Shown: in pieces, positions 9,057 through 17,060 of the stretch
Layout of the letters: the number at the start of each line of letters is the position of its first letter
Numbering within the stretch: position 1 is the stretch's first letter
Assembly (NCBI RefSeq): GCF_000384655.1
Contig: NZ_ARQI01000125.1
Location: 24,654 to 88,653, forward strand
Length of the DNA stretch: 64,000 nucleotides
Reading direction: 5' to 3'
Source: Brachyspira innocens ATCC 29796
Lineage (GTDB): Bacteria; Spirochaetota; Brachyspiria; Brachyspirales; Brachyspiraceae
The notes under the pieces: generated by a model
Databases searched by the model: none
Told to the model about the DNA's origin: nothing
What the model saw: only the letters and a program-made list of their open reading frames with translations
Made by a program: the position numbers and the translations under genes

Positions 9057-9085
9057 ATAATAAAATAAAAATTGTTTATAGTCAA
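9057..9085 (-). promoter_or_regulatory. Promoter of the Rrf2 gene, giving a near-leaderless transcript
   Basis: On the minus strand TTGACT (9085-9080) and TATTAT (9062-9057) are 17 bp apart. The predicted start site is near 9050, about three bases from the ATG at 9047. No ribosome-binding site precedes that ATG. Confidence 0.6.
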
Positions 9086-9104
9086 TAACTAAAAGAAATA
9101 AGGT

Positions 9105-9115
9105 GTTGTGACAAC
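9105..9115. promoter_or_regulatory. Small palindrome in the rrf2/lipoprotein divergent region
   Basis: GTTGTGACAAC is a perfect 5+1+5 palindrome between the divergent genes, 20 bp upstream of the Rrf2 -35 element. It could be an operator, but a site this short arises by chance fairly often. Confidence 0.25.
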
Positions 9116-9215
9116 TTTGGTAACAATATTTTTTTGCTTTTTAGTTGATATATATAAAAAAACATGTAAAATTATTTATCTAAATAAAAAAATTACTAAT
9201 AAGGAGAACTTTAAA

Positions 9216-10151
9216 ATGAATAAAGTTTACTATGCAATAGTTTTATCTGCTTTCATATTTGCTGTATCATGTTCAAATAATGCTGATAAAACAAACAATA
9301 ATGCTGCTTCAAATACTGCTGCCAAAAAAGAAGCTGTTACTATAAATGTTGAAGGGGCAGCTGCACCAGAAAGTGTAAAATTGAGAAATGGAAAATTATA
9401 TATAGCTAATTTAGGAGATCCTAATGCTCCTGCTGATGGTTTTATAATCGTAGCTAATGAAGATGGCTCTAATCCTCAAAAATTTTTTGAAGGTCAATTA
9501 GACAGCCCTAAAGGTTTTTCTTTCTTAACTGATGATATTATTATTATACCAGACCAAGTTAATGACAGTTCTTTAACTGGAAATTTGGTATTAGCTAATA
9601 TCAAAGAAAATAAAATAATTACTAAACTTCCTATAGAAGGTTCTAAATTCTTAAATGATACAGTAGTAATAGATCCAACAACTGTAGCTCTAACTGATAC
9701 AGGTGCTTCTACAGTTTATTTTGTAAAAGTTGATAATAACTCTGCTTTATCTATAACTTCATCAGTAACAGGTGTAGTTGGTGCTAACGGAATATTTTTA
9801 GATAACGGAGTATTATATATAGCTGGAAGTACATTCGGAGGAGATCCTAATGGCGGAGATATTTATACATTAAATATAGACGGTACTGGATTAACTAAAT
9901 GGACAGCTTCAGTATTAGGTGCTGGTGCTTTAGACGGTATAGCTATTGCTGATGGTAAATTATATGTTTCTGATTGGGGTGTAGATGGTGCTAATAACAA
10001 TGCATGCATATATGTATTTGATTTGAATACTAAAAATCAATTAGAAAAAATAGAAGGTTCTTTAAGCGGTGTTGCTGACATAGATTTGGTTAATAATGTT
10101 ATATATATACCAGAACTTTCTACTAGTTTAATTAAAAAAGTTCAATTATAA
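9216..10151 (+). CDS. Beta-propeller lipoprotein (SMP-30/NHL-like)
   Basis: I take ATG 9216, preceded by AAGGAG, as the start. The frame is open further upstream to a GTG at 9108, but that part lacks signal-peptide character. From 9216 the product has 311 residues and starts MNKVYYAIVLSAFIFAVSC, a lipoprotein signal with Cys19. An Asn/Ala-rich linker and a propeller-like domain follow, with repeats such as LYIANLGDPN, GIFLDNGVLYIAGS, GIAIADGKLYVSDWG and DLVNNVIYIPE. These resemble SMP-30/gluconolactonase or NHL blades. It would be an envelope protein. The enzymatic activity and ligand are unknown. A terminator follows. Confidence 0.7.
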   Translation: MNKVYYAIVLSAFIFAVSCSNNADKTNNNAASNTAAKKEAVTINVEGAAAPESVKLRNGKLYIANLGDPNAPADGFIIVANEDGSNPQKFFEGQLDSPKGFSFLTDDIIIIPDQVNDSSLTGNLVLANIKENKIITKLPIEGSKFLNDTVVIDPTTVALTDTGASTVYFVKVDNNSALSITSSVTGVVGANGIFLDNGVLYIAGSTFGGDPNGGDIYTLNIDGTGLTKWTASVLGAGALDGIAIADGKLYVSDWGVDGANNNACIYVFDLNTKNQLEKIEGSLSGVADIDLVNNVIYIPELSTSLIKKVQL

Positions 10152-10191
10152 TTTATAGTTCATATATAATTTTTTCGTTCATAGTAGCTCA

Positions 10192-10233
10192 AAAAAACGT
10201 GCATTTAAAAAATATTTTAAATGTGCGTTTTTT
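10192..10233 (+). terminator. Intrinsic terminator after the propeller lipoprotein
   Basis: A 19-bp stem (10192-10210 with 10215-10233) contains two G-U pairs and ends in a run of six T. It lies 40 bp after the stop codon. The 5' arm is A-rich, so the hairpin could also act on the minus strand. Confidence 0.75.
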
Positions 10234-10321
10234 ATTTTAAATTTATAACAGTGATTAATCCTAGTAAGTACTGTTAAATATTGTGTACTGATTGTGTATC
10301 GTATAAAAAATTTAAATAAAA

Positions 10322-10350
10322 AATTTACAAACTTAAAAATTTTTACTATA
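10322..10350. repeat. Isolated right end of a family-B short inverted-repeat element
   Basis: This stretch, with core ACTTAAAAATTTTTACTATA, is nearly identical to the right end at 10562-10590. Reverse-complemented, it resembles the TATATACCTAAACA... left ends. It abuts the next left end, sharing TATA. No matching left end is visible upstream, so it is probably a remnant. Confidence 0.5.
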
Positions 10351-10590
10351 TACCTAAACAATTATAATTTGTCAAATTTTAGTTATCTATGAATGTAATT
10401 ACAATTTATTCATAATATAATATATTTTTATTAATCAATAAAATATGTTTTAGATGTATAGTAAATTACTTGTTTGGTGTAATAATAGGTAATCAGCCGT
10501 ACGTATAGTTGACATTTGATATAGAGTAGATAATACCGTGCGGTAAGGTGCAGCGGCTTGCTGTTGACAAACTTAAAAATTTTTAGTATA
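10347..10590. mobile_element. Family-B short inverted-repeat element, AT-rich type (about 244 bp)
   Basis: The left end starts TATATACCTAAACAATTAT and leads into TTTGTCAAA. The right end, TTGACAAACTTAAAAATTTT then TAGTATATA, is its imperfect inverted copy. The interior is AT-rich with a small GC-richer dyad (CAGCCG...CGGCTT) around 10490-10560 and no coding capacity. Its right end overlaps by four bases the left end of the following element. The size, terminal inverted repeats and TA-rich junctions are those of a MITE. Confidence 0.55.
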
Positions 10591-11000
10591 TACTGGAACG
10601 ATTTCATTTTGTCAACTGATGTACATTATATAGAATTATCAACTTTTTTGCCGCACACGCTCTGCGGGCTTCGCCAAAGTTTTCGCCAAAGGCACGCTTC
10701 GCGAAAAACGCAATTACTAGAACTTTATACTTTAAAGATATGTATTAAATGTATGATAATACCTGAAATTTGGGCTACACCTAAAGGGGGACTTCGTCAA
10801 ATGCAGTTCTTTCACCGAAGGTGTACTGCGTATGGTTCTTTGTGCCAATACCACAGGCACTTCCTACGGTCGCAAAAGAACTGGGGGGGTGCGTAAGTAC
10901 GCAGAACGGTCACGCTGTGTACTTCGTAATGGCAAAGCCCCGCAAATATCAAAATTTAAAAAATTAATTTTTTGACAAACTGTATTTTTTTAGGTATATA
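10587..11000. mobile_element. Family-B short inverted-repeat element with GC-rich core (about 414 bp)
   Basis: The left end TATATACTGG...GTCAAC and the right end ...TTTTAGGTATATA (10985-11000) form degenerate terminal inverted repeats. The right end matches the 10347 left end better: 12 bp perfect, and roughly 26 of 30 by eye. The interior 10640-10945 is GC-rich and hairpin-rich (CGCTTCGCG, CACCGAAGGTG and TGCC...GGCA type dyads). It contains ATGCAGTTCTTT, TGGTTCTTT, AAAGAACTGGGG and GGCAAAGCCCC in the order seen in the family-A cores, but split by small hairpin insertions. An ORF through it has no credible protein character. It ends 12 bp from the ankyrin gene stop. Confidence 0.6.
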
Positions 11001-11012
11001 TTAAAATTATAA

Positions 11013-12242
11013 TTATTTTTTCTTTTTATAATATTTGCTTACTATATCAATCATTTTTTTATCCTGAATAGCCTCAGCATATTCCAAAACATTATAACTG
11101 TCTTTTATATCATCTCCATAAATATCAGGAGGATTTAATTTTATATTTAAATCCGCACCATTTTTTAATAAGTATTCAGCAACTTCATAATTATGTTGGT
11201 CTATAGCATGAAATATCGCAGTATAGTTTATATCATTAGGATAATAGTTCACATCAGCCCCATTTTCAACCAATGCCTTAACTATTTCTAAATTACCCTC
11301 ACCTGCAGCAATTGCTATAGGAGGATAATAATATAAAAATTTTGTATCTAAATCGGCACCATTATCTTTTAAGAGTTTTACTACTTCAGGAGTAGATGCC
11401 GCAAGTATAGTAGCAGGAGCAACTCCGCTGTTATTTGTAGCATTTACATCGACACCATTTTCTATTAAAAGTTTTGAAGCTTCATAAGGATTTTCTCCTG
11501 TAACAGCCCAAAGTAATGGAGTATCCCCATTATCATCAGCTTTTCCATTAACATCTATTCCATTGTCTATTAGATATTGCATTATATTAATATTGCCTTT
11601 TTCAGAAGCATAAATAAGTGCAGATGCTCCCCAAGATGATTTTTCATTTATATCTGCGTTATTTTCTACTAATAAATTAAACATTTCTTCATTGCCGTTT
11701 TCGCATGCTATTATAATCATATTTTTACCGTCTTTATTTTTTATATTTATATCAGAGTTATTGTTTATTAGTAATTTTGCCATCTCTATATTATCAGTTC
11801 TTACAGCTTCCATTAAAGCATTAAATCCATCGTTTGCTCTTAAATTAACCAAAGCCCCATTATCAATCAATGCTTTTGCTATATCATAATGCCCGTATGA
11901 TGAGGCTATCATTAAAGGGGTTGTATTAGCATAATGTGTAATATTGCCTATAAGAATCTCATCTTTTGACTGAGCATTTATACTGCCTTCATTTATTAAT
12001 TCAATCATTTCAGCTACGCCTGTTTTATTTTTATTTTTTTCTAATAGTTTTGATAATTCATCGCTAGGCATTATTATTTCATTTGTAGTTATTGTGTTTT
12101 TTAATTTTTCATTATTAGTTTCATTAAATGTATTATTTTCTATATTATTATCTTTTATTTTGTCATTATTGCTTTCGTTTATTTGATTTGAATATAGCGA
12201 TGTAATTACTGTTAATAATATAATTATAATGTTCTTTTTCAT
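11013..12242 (-). CDS. Secreted or periplasmic ankyrin-repeat protein
   Basis: The 409-residue protein has a cleavable signal peptide (MKKNIIIILLTVITSLYSNQ). An Asn-rich linker follows to about residue 65, then roughly nine ankyrin repeats from about 85 to 395. Typical units are TPLMIASSYGHYDIAKALID, GFNALMEAVRTDNIEMAKLL and SALIYASEKGNINIMQYLID. Ankyrin arrays bind proteins; the partner is unknown, and no enzymatic domain is present. The start has GGAG eight bases upstream. The gene is monocistronic and its 3' side is occupied by the short inverted-repeat elements. Confidence 0.88.
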   Translation of the reverse strand: MKKNIIIILLTVITSLYSNQINESNNDKIKDNNIENNTFNETNNEKLKNTITTNEIIMPSDELSKLLEKNKNKTGVAEMIELINEGSINAQSKDEILIGNITHYANTTPLMIASSYGHYDIAKALIDNGALVNLRANDGFNALMEAVRTDNIEMAKLLINNNSDINIKNKDGKNMIIIACENGNEEMFNLLVENNADINEKSSWGASALIYASEKGNINIMQYLIDNGIDVNGKADDNGDTPLLWAVTGENPYEASKLLIENGVDVNATNNSGVAPATILAASTPEVVKLLKDNGADLDTKFLYYYPPIAIAAGEGNLEIVKALVENGADVNYYPNDINYTAIFHAIDQHNYEVAEYLLKNGADLNIKLNPPDIYGDDIKDSYNVLEYAEAIQDKKMIDIVSKYYKKKK

Positions 12243-12405
12243 ATAACTCTCCGATTATTAATTGTTTTTAATATATCATAAATGATAAAAAAATAAAGTA
12301 ATGGTATTAACTTAATAATCAAATTACTATCATAGCACTATTTTTTATAAAATTATAGTTTGTAATAATAAAATAATAATAAATAAAATATTAAGGATAA
12401 ATACT

Positions 12406-13071
12406 ATGATAAGCCAATTAAATGAATATAGAAAATTATTGTCTAATGATATAATAAAAACATGTCTTAGAATGCAAAAAGACGGTATTAATCAGGGTAC
12501 ATCTGGAAATGTAAGTGTACGTTTTGAAAATGGTATGCTTATTACACCTTCAAGTATGCCTTATGATACTATGAAAGCTGAAGATATAGTTTTTGTTGAT
12601 GAGAATGGGAAAGCTGAAGAAGGCAAAAGACCTTCAAGTGAATGGAGATTTCATTTATCAATACTAAAAGATAATCCAGATTTTAACTGTGTTATACATA
12701 GTCATTCTATATATTCTACAGTAGTATCTATAATTGGAGTTGATTATATACCTGCTATACATTATATGATTGCTGTTGCTGGAGGAAAAATTATACCTTG
12801 TGCTGAATATGCTACTTATGGAACCGAAGAGCTTTGCAATAATATATCAAAGGCTATGAAAGGGTATAAGGCTTGTATTATGAAAAATCATGGACTTGTG
12901 GTTTCTGATTCTACTATAGAAAAGGCTTATGGTGTTTTGGTAGAAGTAGAAAATATTTCAAGAGAGTTTGTAGAGCTTAGTAAAATTGGTAAGTACAATA
13001 TTTTATCAGATGAAGAGATGGATATAATACTTAAAAAATTTGGTAATTACGGATTAAATGCCCAGAAATAA
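12406..13071 (+). CDS. Class II aldolase, L-fuculose-phosphate aldolase-like (first of two paralogues)
   Basis: The 221-residue protein has the zinc-aldolase signature: GTSGNVS near residue 31, ITPSSMPYD near 46, Glu79 in SSEW as the acid/base, and zinc histidines H98 and H100 (HSH) and H162 (KNHG). The closest relative visible here is the fucA gene at 57290, with which it shares most motif residues. FucA cleaves L-fuculose-1-phosphate to dihydroxyacetone phosphate and L-lactaldehyde. This copy stands alone, far from the fuc cluster, so it may act on a related sugar phosphate such as rhamnulose-, ribulose- or methylthioribulose-type substrates. AAGGA precedes the ATG by nine bases. Confidence 0.8.
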   Translation: MISQLNEYRKLLSNDIIKTCLRMQKDGINQGTSGNVSVRFENGMLITPSSMPYDTMKAEDIVFVDENGKAEEGKRPSSEWRFHLSILKDNPDFNCVIHSHSIYSTVVSIIGVDYIPAIHYMIAVAGGKIIPCAEYATYGTEELCNNISKAMKGYKACIMKNHGLVVSDSTIEKAYGVLVEVENISREFVELSKIGKYNILSDEEMDIILKKFGNYGLNAQK

Positions 13072-13126
13072 TATTTTAAAACTAATAATATATCTTTTTT
13101 ATTTTTTAATATTAAGGATATAATTA

Positions 13127-13360
13127 TTATTTTGTCTTCTTTAAAGTTACTAAAATATCTTCATTTTCTATATGTTCAAAAGTACCTTCATACCCATATT
13201 TCTGGCATCCTCTTATTACACTTTCACAGCTTGAATGTCCGCTTACCAAAACCTCTATTATAGTATTTAACTCCTGATTATTGATAGCAGCACATTTAGC
13301 CTGAAAAGATGCCTGAGAGCATGACATTCCTCTGGTATCAACTTTAATAGTTTCAGACAT
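13127..13360 (-). CDS. TusA/SirA-like sulfur-carrier protein
   Basis: I choose ATG 13360 (77 residues, MSETIKVDTRGMSCSQ) because AAGGA lies seven bases before it; an in-frame ATG 18 bp upstream has no such site. The VDTRGMSCS segment matches the TusA motif (LDxRGxxCPxP) with Cys15 as the reactive thiol, but the usual CPxP is CSQA. TusA-like proteins carry sulfur as persulfide, and relatives next to YedE-type membrane proteins are linked to selenium or thiosulfate use. The yedE gene lies upstream on the same strand, across a 283-bp gap with a long hairpin. Confidence 0.75.
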   Translation of the reverse strand: MSETIKVDTRGMSCSQASFQAKCAAINNQELNTIIEVLVSGHSSCESVIRGCQKYGYEGTFEHIENEDILVTLKKTK

Positions 13361-13501
13361 GATATTTTCCTTTTTCATTAGTTTATATGTATTTCATAAA
13401 ATATATTAAATTAATAAATAAGCACCATTTGTTAGAAGCCTTAATTATTATAATAAGCATTAGAAATTAATAAATATCTAAATATCATTTTTTATTATAA
13501 C

Positions 13502-13576
13502 CTCTGCCTCTGCTGTATATTACCATAACTTATATATGTTATAATAATACATAGCAGAAGCAGAGTTCATTATATA
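13502..13576. promoter_or_regulatory. Long imperfect hairpin between the YedE and TusA-like genes
   Basis: The arms CTCTGCCTCTGCT and AGCAGAAGCAGAG pair over 13 positions with one mismatch. They enclose a second inner dyad (ATAAC...GTTAT). There is no T-run on either side, so it does not look like a standard terminator. It may stabilise or process the yedE-tusA transcript, or be a protein-binding site. The rest of the gap (13361-13643) shows no gene. Confidence 0.4.
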
Positions 13577-13643
13577 ACTTCCAAAAATTTTGTGCAGTAT
13601 ATTTATTATATAATGACAACAACCTGCTGCACGATAAAGTGTA

Positions 13644-14729
13644 TCAGCTTGCAGTATTTTCTTTCATTGTAAATCCTATGATTACACAGAATATTAAACC
13701 TAAAATAACAGCTCCCATTCCATATACTGTAGGACCTGCAGTTGAACTTGCCAAATTAAAGTTGTGAGCAAATCCTGCTCCTACTAGCATTCCTATAACG
13801 AATATAAAACTGTCCATATTTCCTTCAGCAGATTGTATCATTTGTCTTCCTGGACATCCTGCACCTAAAGTAAATGCTAAACCAGTAAGAATCATTGATA
13901 CTGTATTCCATAAAATATTTGTGTGGGCTATTGGCTGATTTTCCATAGATAAATTGAATCTGCTTGTAGCTATATTAACTATAAAAGCAGCAATTATAAA
14001 AGCGATAACTCCTTTAGTCATATGAAAATCTTTCATAAATATTCCGTCTCTAAGTCCGCCTACAGTACAGAATCTTGATTTTTGAGCTACGAAACCTATT
14101 ACTATAGAAGCTATTAATGCTATAGCTATAGGAGCTTTCATACTTCCTGGACCTGATTCAGAGAAAAATATTGGTCCTCCTTCAGAGAATTTAGTTTGTT
14201 TTAATAATAGAATTAAAAGAATTACTGCGATAACTAAAGGAAGAAATCCAACTAATTTATTTTTATATGCTTTAGGCTGACCTAAAGAGAAATTTTGTTT
14301 CCAGAAGAAAACTCCGATTCCTCCTCCTATGATAATTCCTATTAATCCGAATATACCATTAATATCGCCTCCAGCTACTCTAAGCAAAGTTCTCCAAGGA
14401 CAGCCTAAGAAAACTAAAGCACCTATCATAGCAAAGAAACCTAAACAGAATCTTATAATAGGTGAGCTTCCGCCTTTAGGAACAAATTCTTTTGAGATCA
14501 ATGCAGATATTGTAGCACCAATAACAAGACCTATTAATTCAGGTCTTATGTATTGTACTGCAGCGGCTCTATGCAGTCCTAGTGCACCTGCTAAATCACG
14601 GGTAAAACATGCTATACATATTCCCATATTAGCAGGGTTGCCCATTACAGAGAGCCAAGCTGCTATAGCTCCTATTACGGCACCTATGACTATAATACCT
14701 ATAGAGCTTGTGAAAAAGTCTTTTTTCAT
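13644..14729 (-). CDS. YedE-family membrane protein (YeeE/YedE, selenium/sulfur-type)
   Basis: The 361-residue protein has about ten membrane segments with two internal YeeE/YedE-like halves. Diagnostic stretches are MGICIACFTRDLAGALGLHR near the N-terminus, FLGCPWRTLLRVAGGD near 105-125, and QKSRFCTVGGLRDG and LGAGCPGRQMI in the second half. The conserved cysteines (CIAC, GCPWR, RFC, GCPGR) are typical of transporters for thiosulfate or related sulfur/selenium species. The CIACFTRD start resembles the selenium-associated YedE subgroup. The downstream TusA-like gene fits that context. The stop codon is TGA; see the rejected list. Confidence 0.85.
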   Translation of the reverse strand: MKKDFFTSSIGIIVIGAVIGAIAAWLSVMGNPANMGICIACFTRDLAGALGLHRAAAVQYIRPELIGLVIGATISALISKEFVPKGGSSPIIRFCLGFFAMIGALVFLGCPWRTLLRVAGGDINGIFGLIGIIIGGGIGVFFWKQNFSLGQPKAYKNKLVGFLPLVIAVILLILLLKQTKFSEGGPIFFSESGPGSMKAPIAIALIASIVIGFVAQKSRFCTVGGLRDGIFMKDFHMTKGVIAFIIAAFIVNIATSRFNLSMENQPIAHTNILWNTVSMILTGLAFTLGAGCPGRQMIQSAEGNMDSFIFVIGMLVGAGFAHNFNLASSTAGPTVYGMGAVILGLIFCVIIGFTMKENTAS

Positions 14730-14940
14730 TTTTGACTCCTTTATAAATTATATTTTTTATGATTTTATAGTAAAAAAAATTAATTATCAATATAATTTAT
14801 TAATTTATATTATAGTTATTCAAAAATAATTAATTACAAAGTAAATTATTTGTTAATATTATTATTAGAGTAAAATATAAGATTGTTATTTATTTTTTTT
14901 GTAGTAAAATATATATAATTAAAAATTAAGGATTTTGTTT

Positions 14941-15549
14941 ATGAAAAAGATTATACTTTCTTTATTATTTTCTCTATTATTTATAGGCTGTTTAGATTAT
15001 ACCCAGTATGTAACTATAGATAATGATAAAAATATTACAGTTGTTGCCATAGTTACTATGTCCAAATCTTTAGTAGAATTAGCTGCTTATTCTGAAGGCT
15101 ATGAAGAAGGCGTTCCAGATTATTATTATGATGATATACTTAGAGATATGGAAAGCGAAGCGAGAAGCAGTTATCCTAGAAATTTTAAATTCAGACAGAT
15201 AAATAATGACAATGAAGTTGGTCTTTATATAAATGGTATTTTAAAAGCTCAAGATTTAACAGAAGATGACAGTCTATTAGTTCCTATAAGAAATGGAAAT
15301 AAGTTTATCTTTACTCCTTTTAATTATTCAGAGGATTCTCAGGATTACAGTGAATATGCTTCTATGTTTAGTTCTATGAAAGTAAAATTGATTGTTTCAA
15401 AAGATTATATACCTACGATAAGTTCTTGCTATATTTCATCTTATGATGATGTAAAAGATGTTAATGTTTATGACTTGAAAGATGCATTCTTAATAGAAAT
15501 TCCTATGTTTTCAGGTATAGACAGTCCTATTTTGTATATTGAGTTATAA
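14941..15549 (+). CDS. Lipoprotein of unknown function
   Basis: The 202-residue protein starts at ATG 14941, with AAGGA eight bases upstream. It has a lipoprotein signal (MKKIILSLLFSLLFIGC, Cys17). The mature part is acidic and predicted largely beta, containing YVTIDNDKNITVVAIVTMSK and ending FSGIDSPILYIEL. I recognise no family. A terminator hairpin follows, so it is probably transcribed alone. Confidence 0.7.
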   Translation: MKKIILSLLFSLLFIGCLDYTQYVTIDNDKNITVVAIVTMSKSLVELAAYSEGYEEGVPDYYYDDILRDMESEARSSYPRNFKFRQINNDNEVGLYINGILKAQDLTEDDSLLVPIRNGNKFIFTPFNYSEDSQDYSEYASMFSSMKVKLIVSKDYIPTISSCYISSYDDVKDVNVYDLKDAFLIEIPMFSGIDSPILYIEL

Positions 15550-15563
15550 TATTATTAAAGATG

Positions 15564-15608
15564 GTTTACAATAGATATTTTTATTAATATTTTTTGTAAA
15601 CTTCTTTT
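15564..15608 (+). terminator. Weak hairpin terminator after the lipoprotein gene
   Basis: GTTTACA (15564-15570) pairs with TGTAAAC (15595-15601) and is followed by TTCTTTTTAT. Confidence 0.45.
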
Positions 15609-15645
15609 TATAAAAAGTCATAGTGAACAATAAAAATAAATATTC

Positions 15646-15677
15646 ATAATTGACAATTATTTATTATAAATTATAAT
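15646..15677 (+). promoter_or_regulatory. Promoter of the zinc-uptake operon with a palindrome over the -35 element
   Basis: TTGACA (15650-15655) and TATAAT (15672-15677) are 16 bp apart. The -35 lies inside ATAATTGACAATTAT (15646-15660), a perfect 7+1+7 dyad. An AT-rich dyad at this place fits a Fur-family (Zur-type) operator that would block RNA polymerase when zinc is plentiful. The regulator is not encoded in the window. The predicted start site (about 15684) is only about three bases before the first ATG. Confidence 0.6.
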
Positions 15678-15686
15678 ATAAAAATC

Positions 15687-15980
15687 ATGAAACTTATTGT
15701 AATATTGTTTACATTTATTATATCTGTATATATCTTTCCTGTATGCTATATATTTTATCACTCTAATTATCATATGCACCATTCAGATGAACATTGTACG
15801 ACATGTATTGAAATGTTTTCTATAGTGAAGGCTGTAACTAAAATAGCAAAATTTAATAATATATACAATTCAGTTATAATATATTTATCGGTTTCTTTCA
15901 TATTTTTTGTAAAGATAATCAAAGTAATATTTTATTTAAATAATAATCCTACTAAATTAAAAGTAAAACTGATAAATTGA
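15687..15980 (+). CDS. Small membrane protein with His/Cys-rich loop, first gene of the zinc operon
   Basis: The 97-residue protein has two hydrophobic helices (about 3-25 and 60-82). Just after the first is the metal-ligand cluster YHMHHSDEHCTTC (about residues 29-41). Four histidines and two cysteines beside a membrane helix would bind zinc or a similar ion at the membrane surface. It lies 75 bp ahead of znuA on the same strand and behind the same promoter, so it probably senses or passes on zinc. There is no Shine-Dalgarno and the transcript should be nearly leaderless. Its exact biochemical role is unknown. Confidence 0.65.
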   Translation: MKLIVILFTFIISVYIFPVCYIFYHSNYHMHHSDEHCTTCIEMFSIVKAVTKIAKFNNIYNSVIIYLSVSFIFFVKIIKVIFYLNNNPTKLKVKLIN

Positions 15981-16055
15981 TTTAATTTCCTTTATATTTT
16001 TTATATTTATTTAATTTAACAATGTTTTTATTTTTTATATATAAAGGACTTTTTT

Positions 16056-17057
16056 ATGACAAAGAAAATATTAATTCTAATTTTTATTATGTCAGTATTA
16101 TCATGTAATACTAATAAATCATCAAATAATGCTGATACAAACAAAGAAAACAATAAAATAAAAGTTGTAACTACAATATTTCCAATATATGATTTTGCAA
16201 GAAATATATTATTAGATAATTCCAGCTTGAAAATGATAATAAGACCTGGTATCGAAATTCATTCGTTTAATGCTTCGCCTTCAGATATAATAGATATACA
16301 GAATGCTGATGTATTTATTTATATAGGAGGGGAAAGCGAGGAGTGGGCTCAAAAGGTAATATCTTCTATGGATACCAACGGCAAAAAGATAATTAAATTA
16401 ATTGATTATGTAAATGCTTTAGATGAGGAGATAGTTGAAGGTATGGAGCATGATGAAGAACATAATCATGATGAAGAATTAAATCATGAAGATCATGATA
16501 ATATTTCAGAAATGCATACCCATGAAGGAGTTTATGATGAACATATATGGACTTCGCCAAAAAATGCTGTTTTAATGGTTAATGCCATTAGCAAAGCTAT
16601 GTCAGAAATAGATCCTAATAATGCCGATATATACAAAGCTAATGCTGATAAATATAATAGTGAACTATACACTCTCGATAATGATTTTAGGAATACTATA
16701 AACTCATCAAAAAGAAAAGATATAGTATTTGGAGACAGATTTCCTTTCAGATATTTAGCTGATGAATACGGACTTAACTACAGAGCTCCTTTTAATGGAT
16801 GCAGCAGTCAGTCGGATGTAAGTCCTAAAACATTAACATATTTAATAGGCTATATAAAAGATAATAATATACCATATCTTTATTATATAGAACTAAGCAA
16901 TGAAAAAATAGCAAATACAATTATAGAACAGACTGGAGCAGCAAAATTAAAACTTCATTCTGCACAAAATGTAACTAAAAAAGAGTTTGATGATGGAGCT
17001 TCATATTTATCCATTATGAGGGATAATTTAGAAAGTTTAAAAAAGGGTTTGAATTAA
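16056..17057 (+). CDS. znuA: Zinc ABC transporter substrate-binding lipoprotein (ZnuA)
   Basis: The 333-residue protein has a lipoprotein signal (MTKKILILIFIMSVLSC, Cys17) and the cluster A-I fold for Zn/Mn. Ligand His69 lies in IEIHSFNASPSD. The His/Asp/Glu-rich loop (about residues 130-160, with HDEEHNHDEE and HEDHD) is typical of zinc rather than manganese binders. DEHIWTSPKNA supplies the second metal histidine, and FGDRFPFRYLADEYGL and the final domain complete the family pattern. It captures zinc outside the inner membrane for ZnuB and ZnuC encoded immediately downstream (3-bp gap). Confidence 0.92.
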   Translation: MTKKILILIFIMSVLSCNTNKSSNNADTNKENNKIKVVTTIFPIYDFARNILLDNSSLKMIIRPGIEIHSFNASPSDIIDIQNADVFIYIGGESEEWAQKVISSMDTNGKKIIKLIDYVNALDEEIVEGMEHDEEHNHDEELNHEDHDNISEMHTHEGVYDEHIWTSPKNAVLMVNAISKAMSEIDPNNADIYKANADKYNSELYTLDNDFRNTINSSKRKDIVFGDRFPFRYLADEYGLNYRAPFNGCSSQSDVSPKTLTYLIGYIKDNNIPYLYYIELSNEKIANTIIEQTGAAKLKLHSAQNVTKKEFDDGASYLSIMRDNLESLKKGLN

Positions 17058-17060
17058 AAT

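Noticed and set aside
10440..10560. Possible tRNA or structured RNA in the GC-richer part of the 10347 element
   Set aside because: Only an AGCCG/CGGCT pairing is present; there is no cloverleaf, no T-loop GTTCRA box in the right place and no acceptor stem.
10558..10896. Open frame of 112 codons over the GC-rich repeat
   Set aside because: It has no ribosome-binding site, an odd amino-acid composition (many Arg, His, Cys), and lies wholly inside a hairpin-rich inverted-repeat element. It is a by-product of the GC-rich core.
13540..13646. In-frame TGA at the end of yedE followed by about 34 further sense codons, which could suggest a selenocysteine readthrough in a selenium-related gene
   Set aside because: The protein already has the full family length, the extension (YTLSCSRLLSLYNKY...) has no family resemblance, and no convincing SECIS-like stem-loop follows the TGA at the required distance. 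The open run is within chance expectation.
14329..14829. 166-codon plus-strand frame opposite yedE
   Set aside because: It is an antisense shadow of a glycine-rich membrane protein, with the typical Pro/Ile-rich composition.
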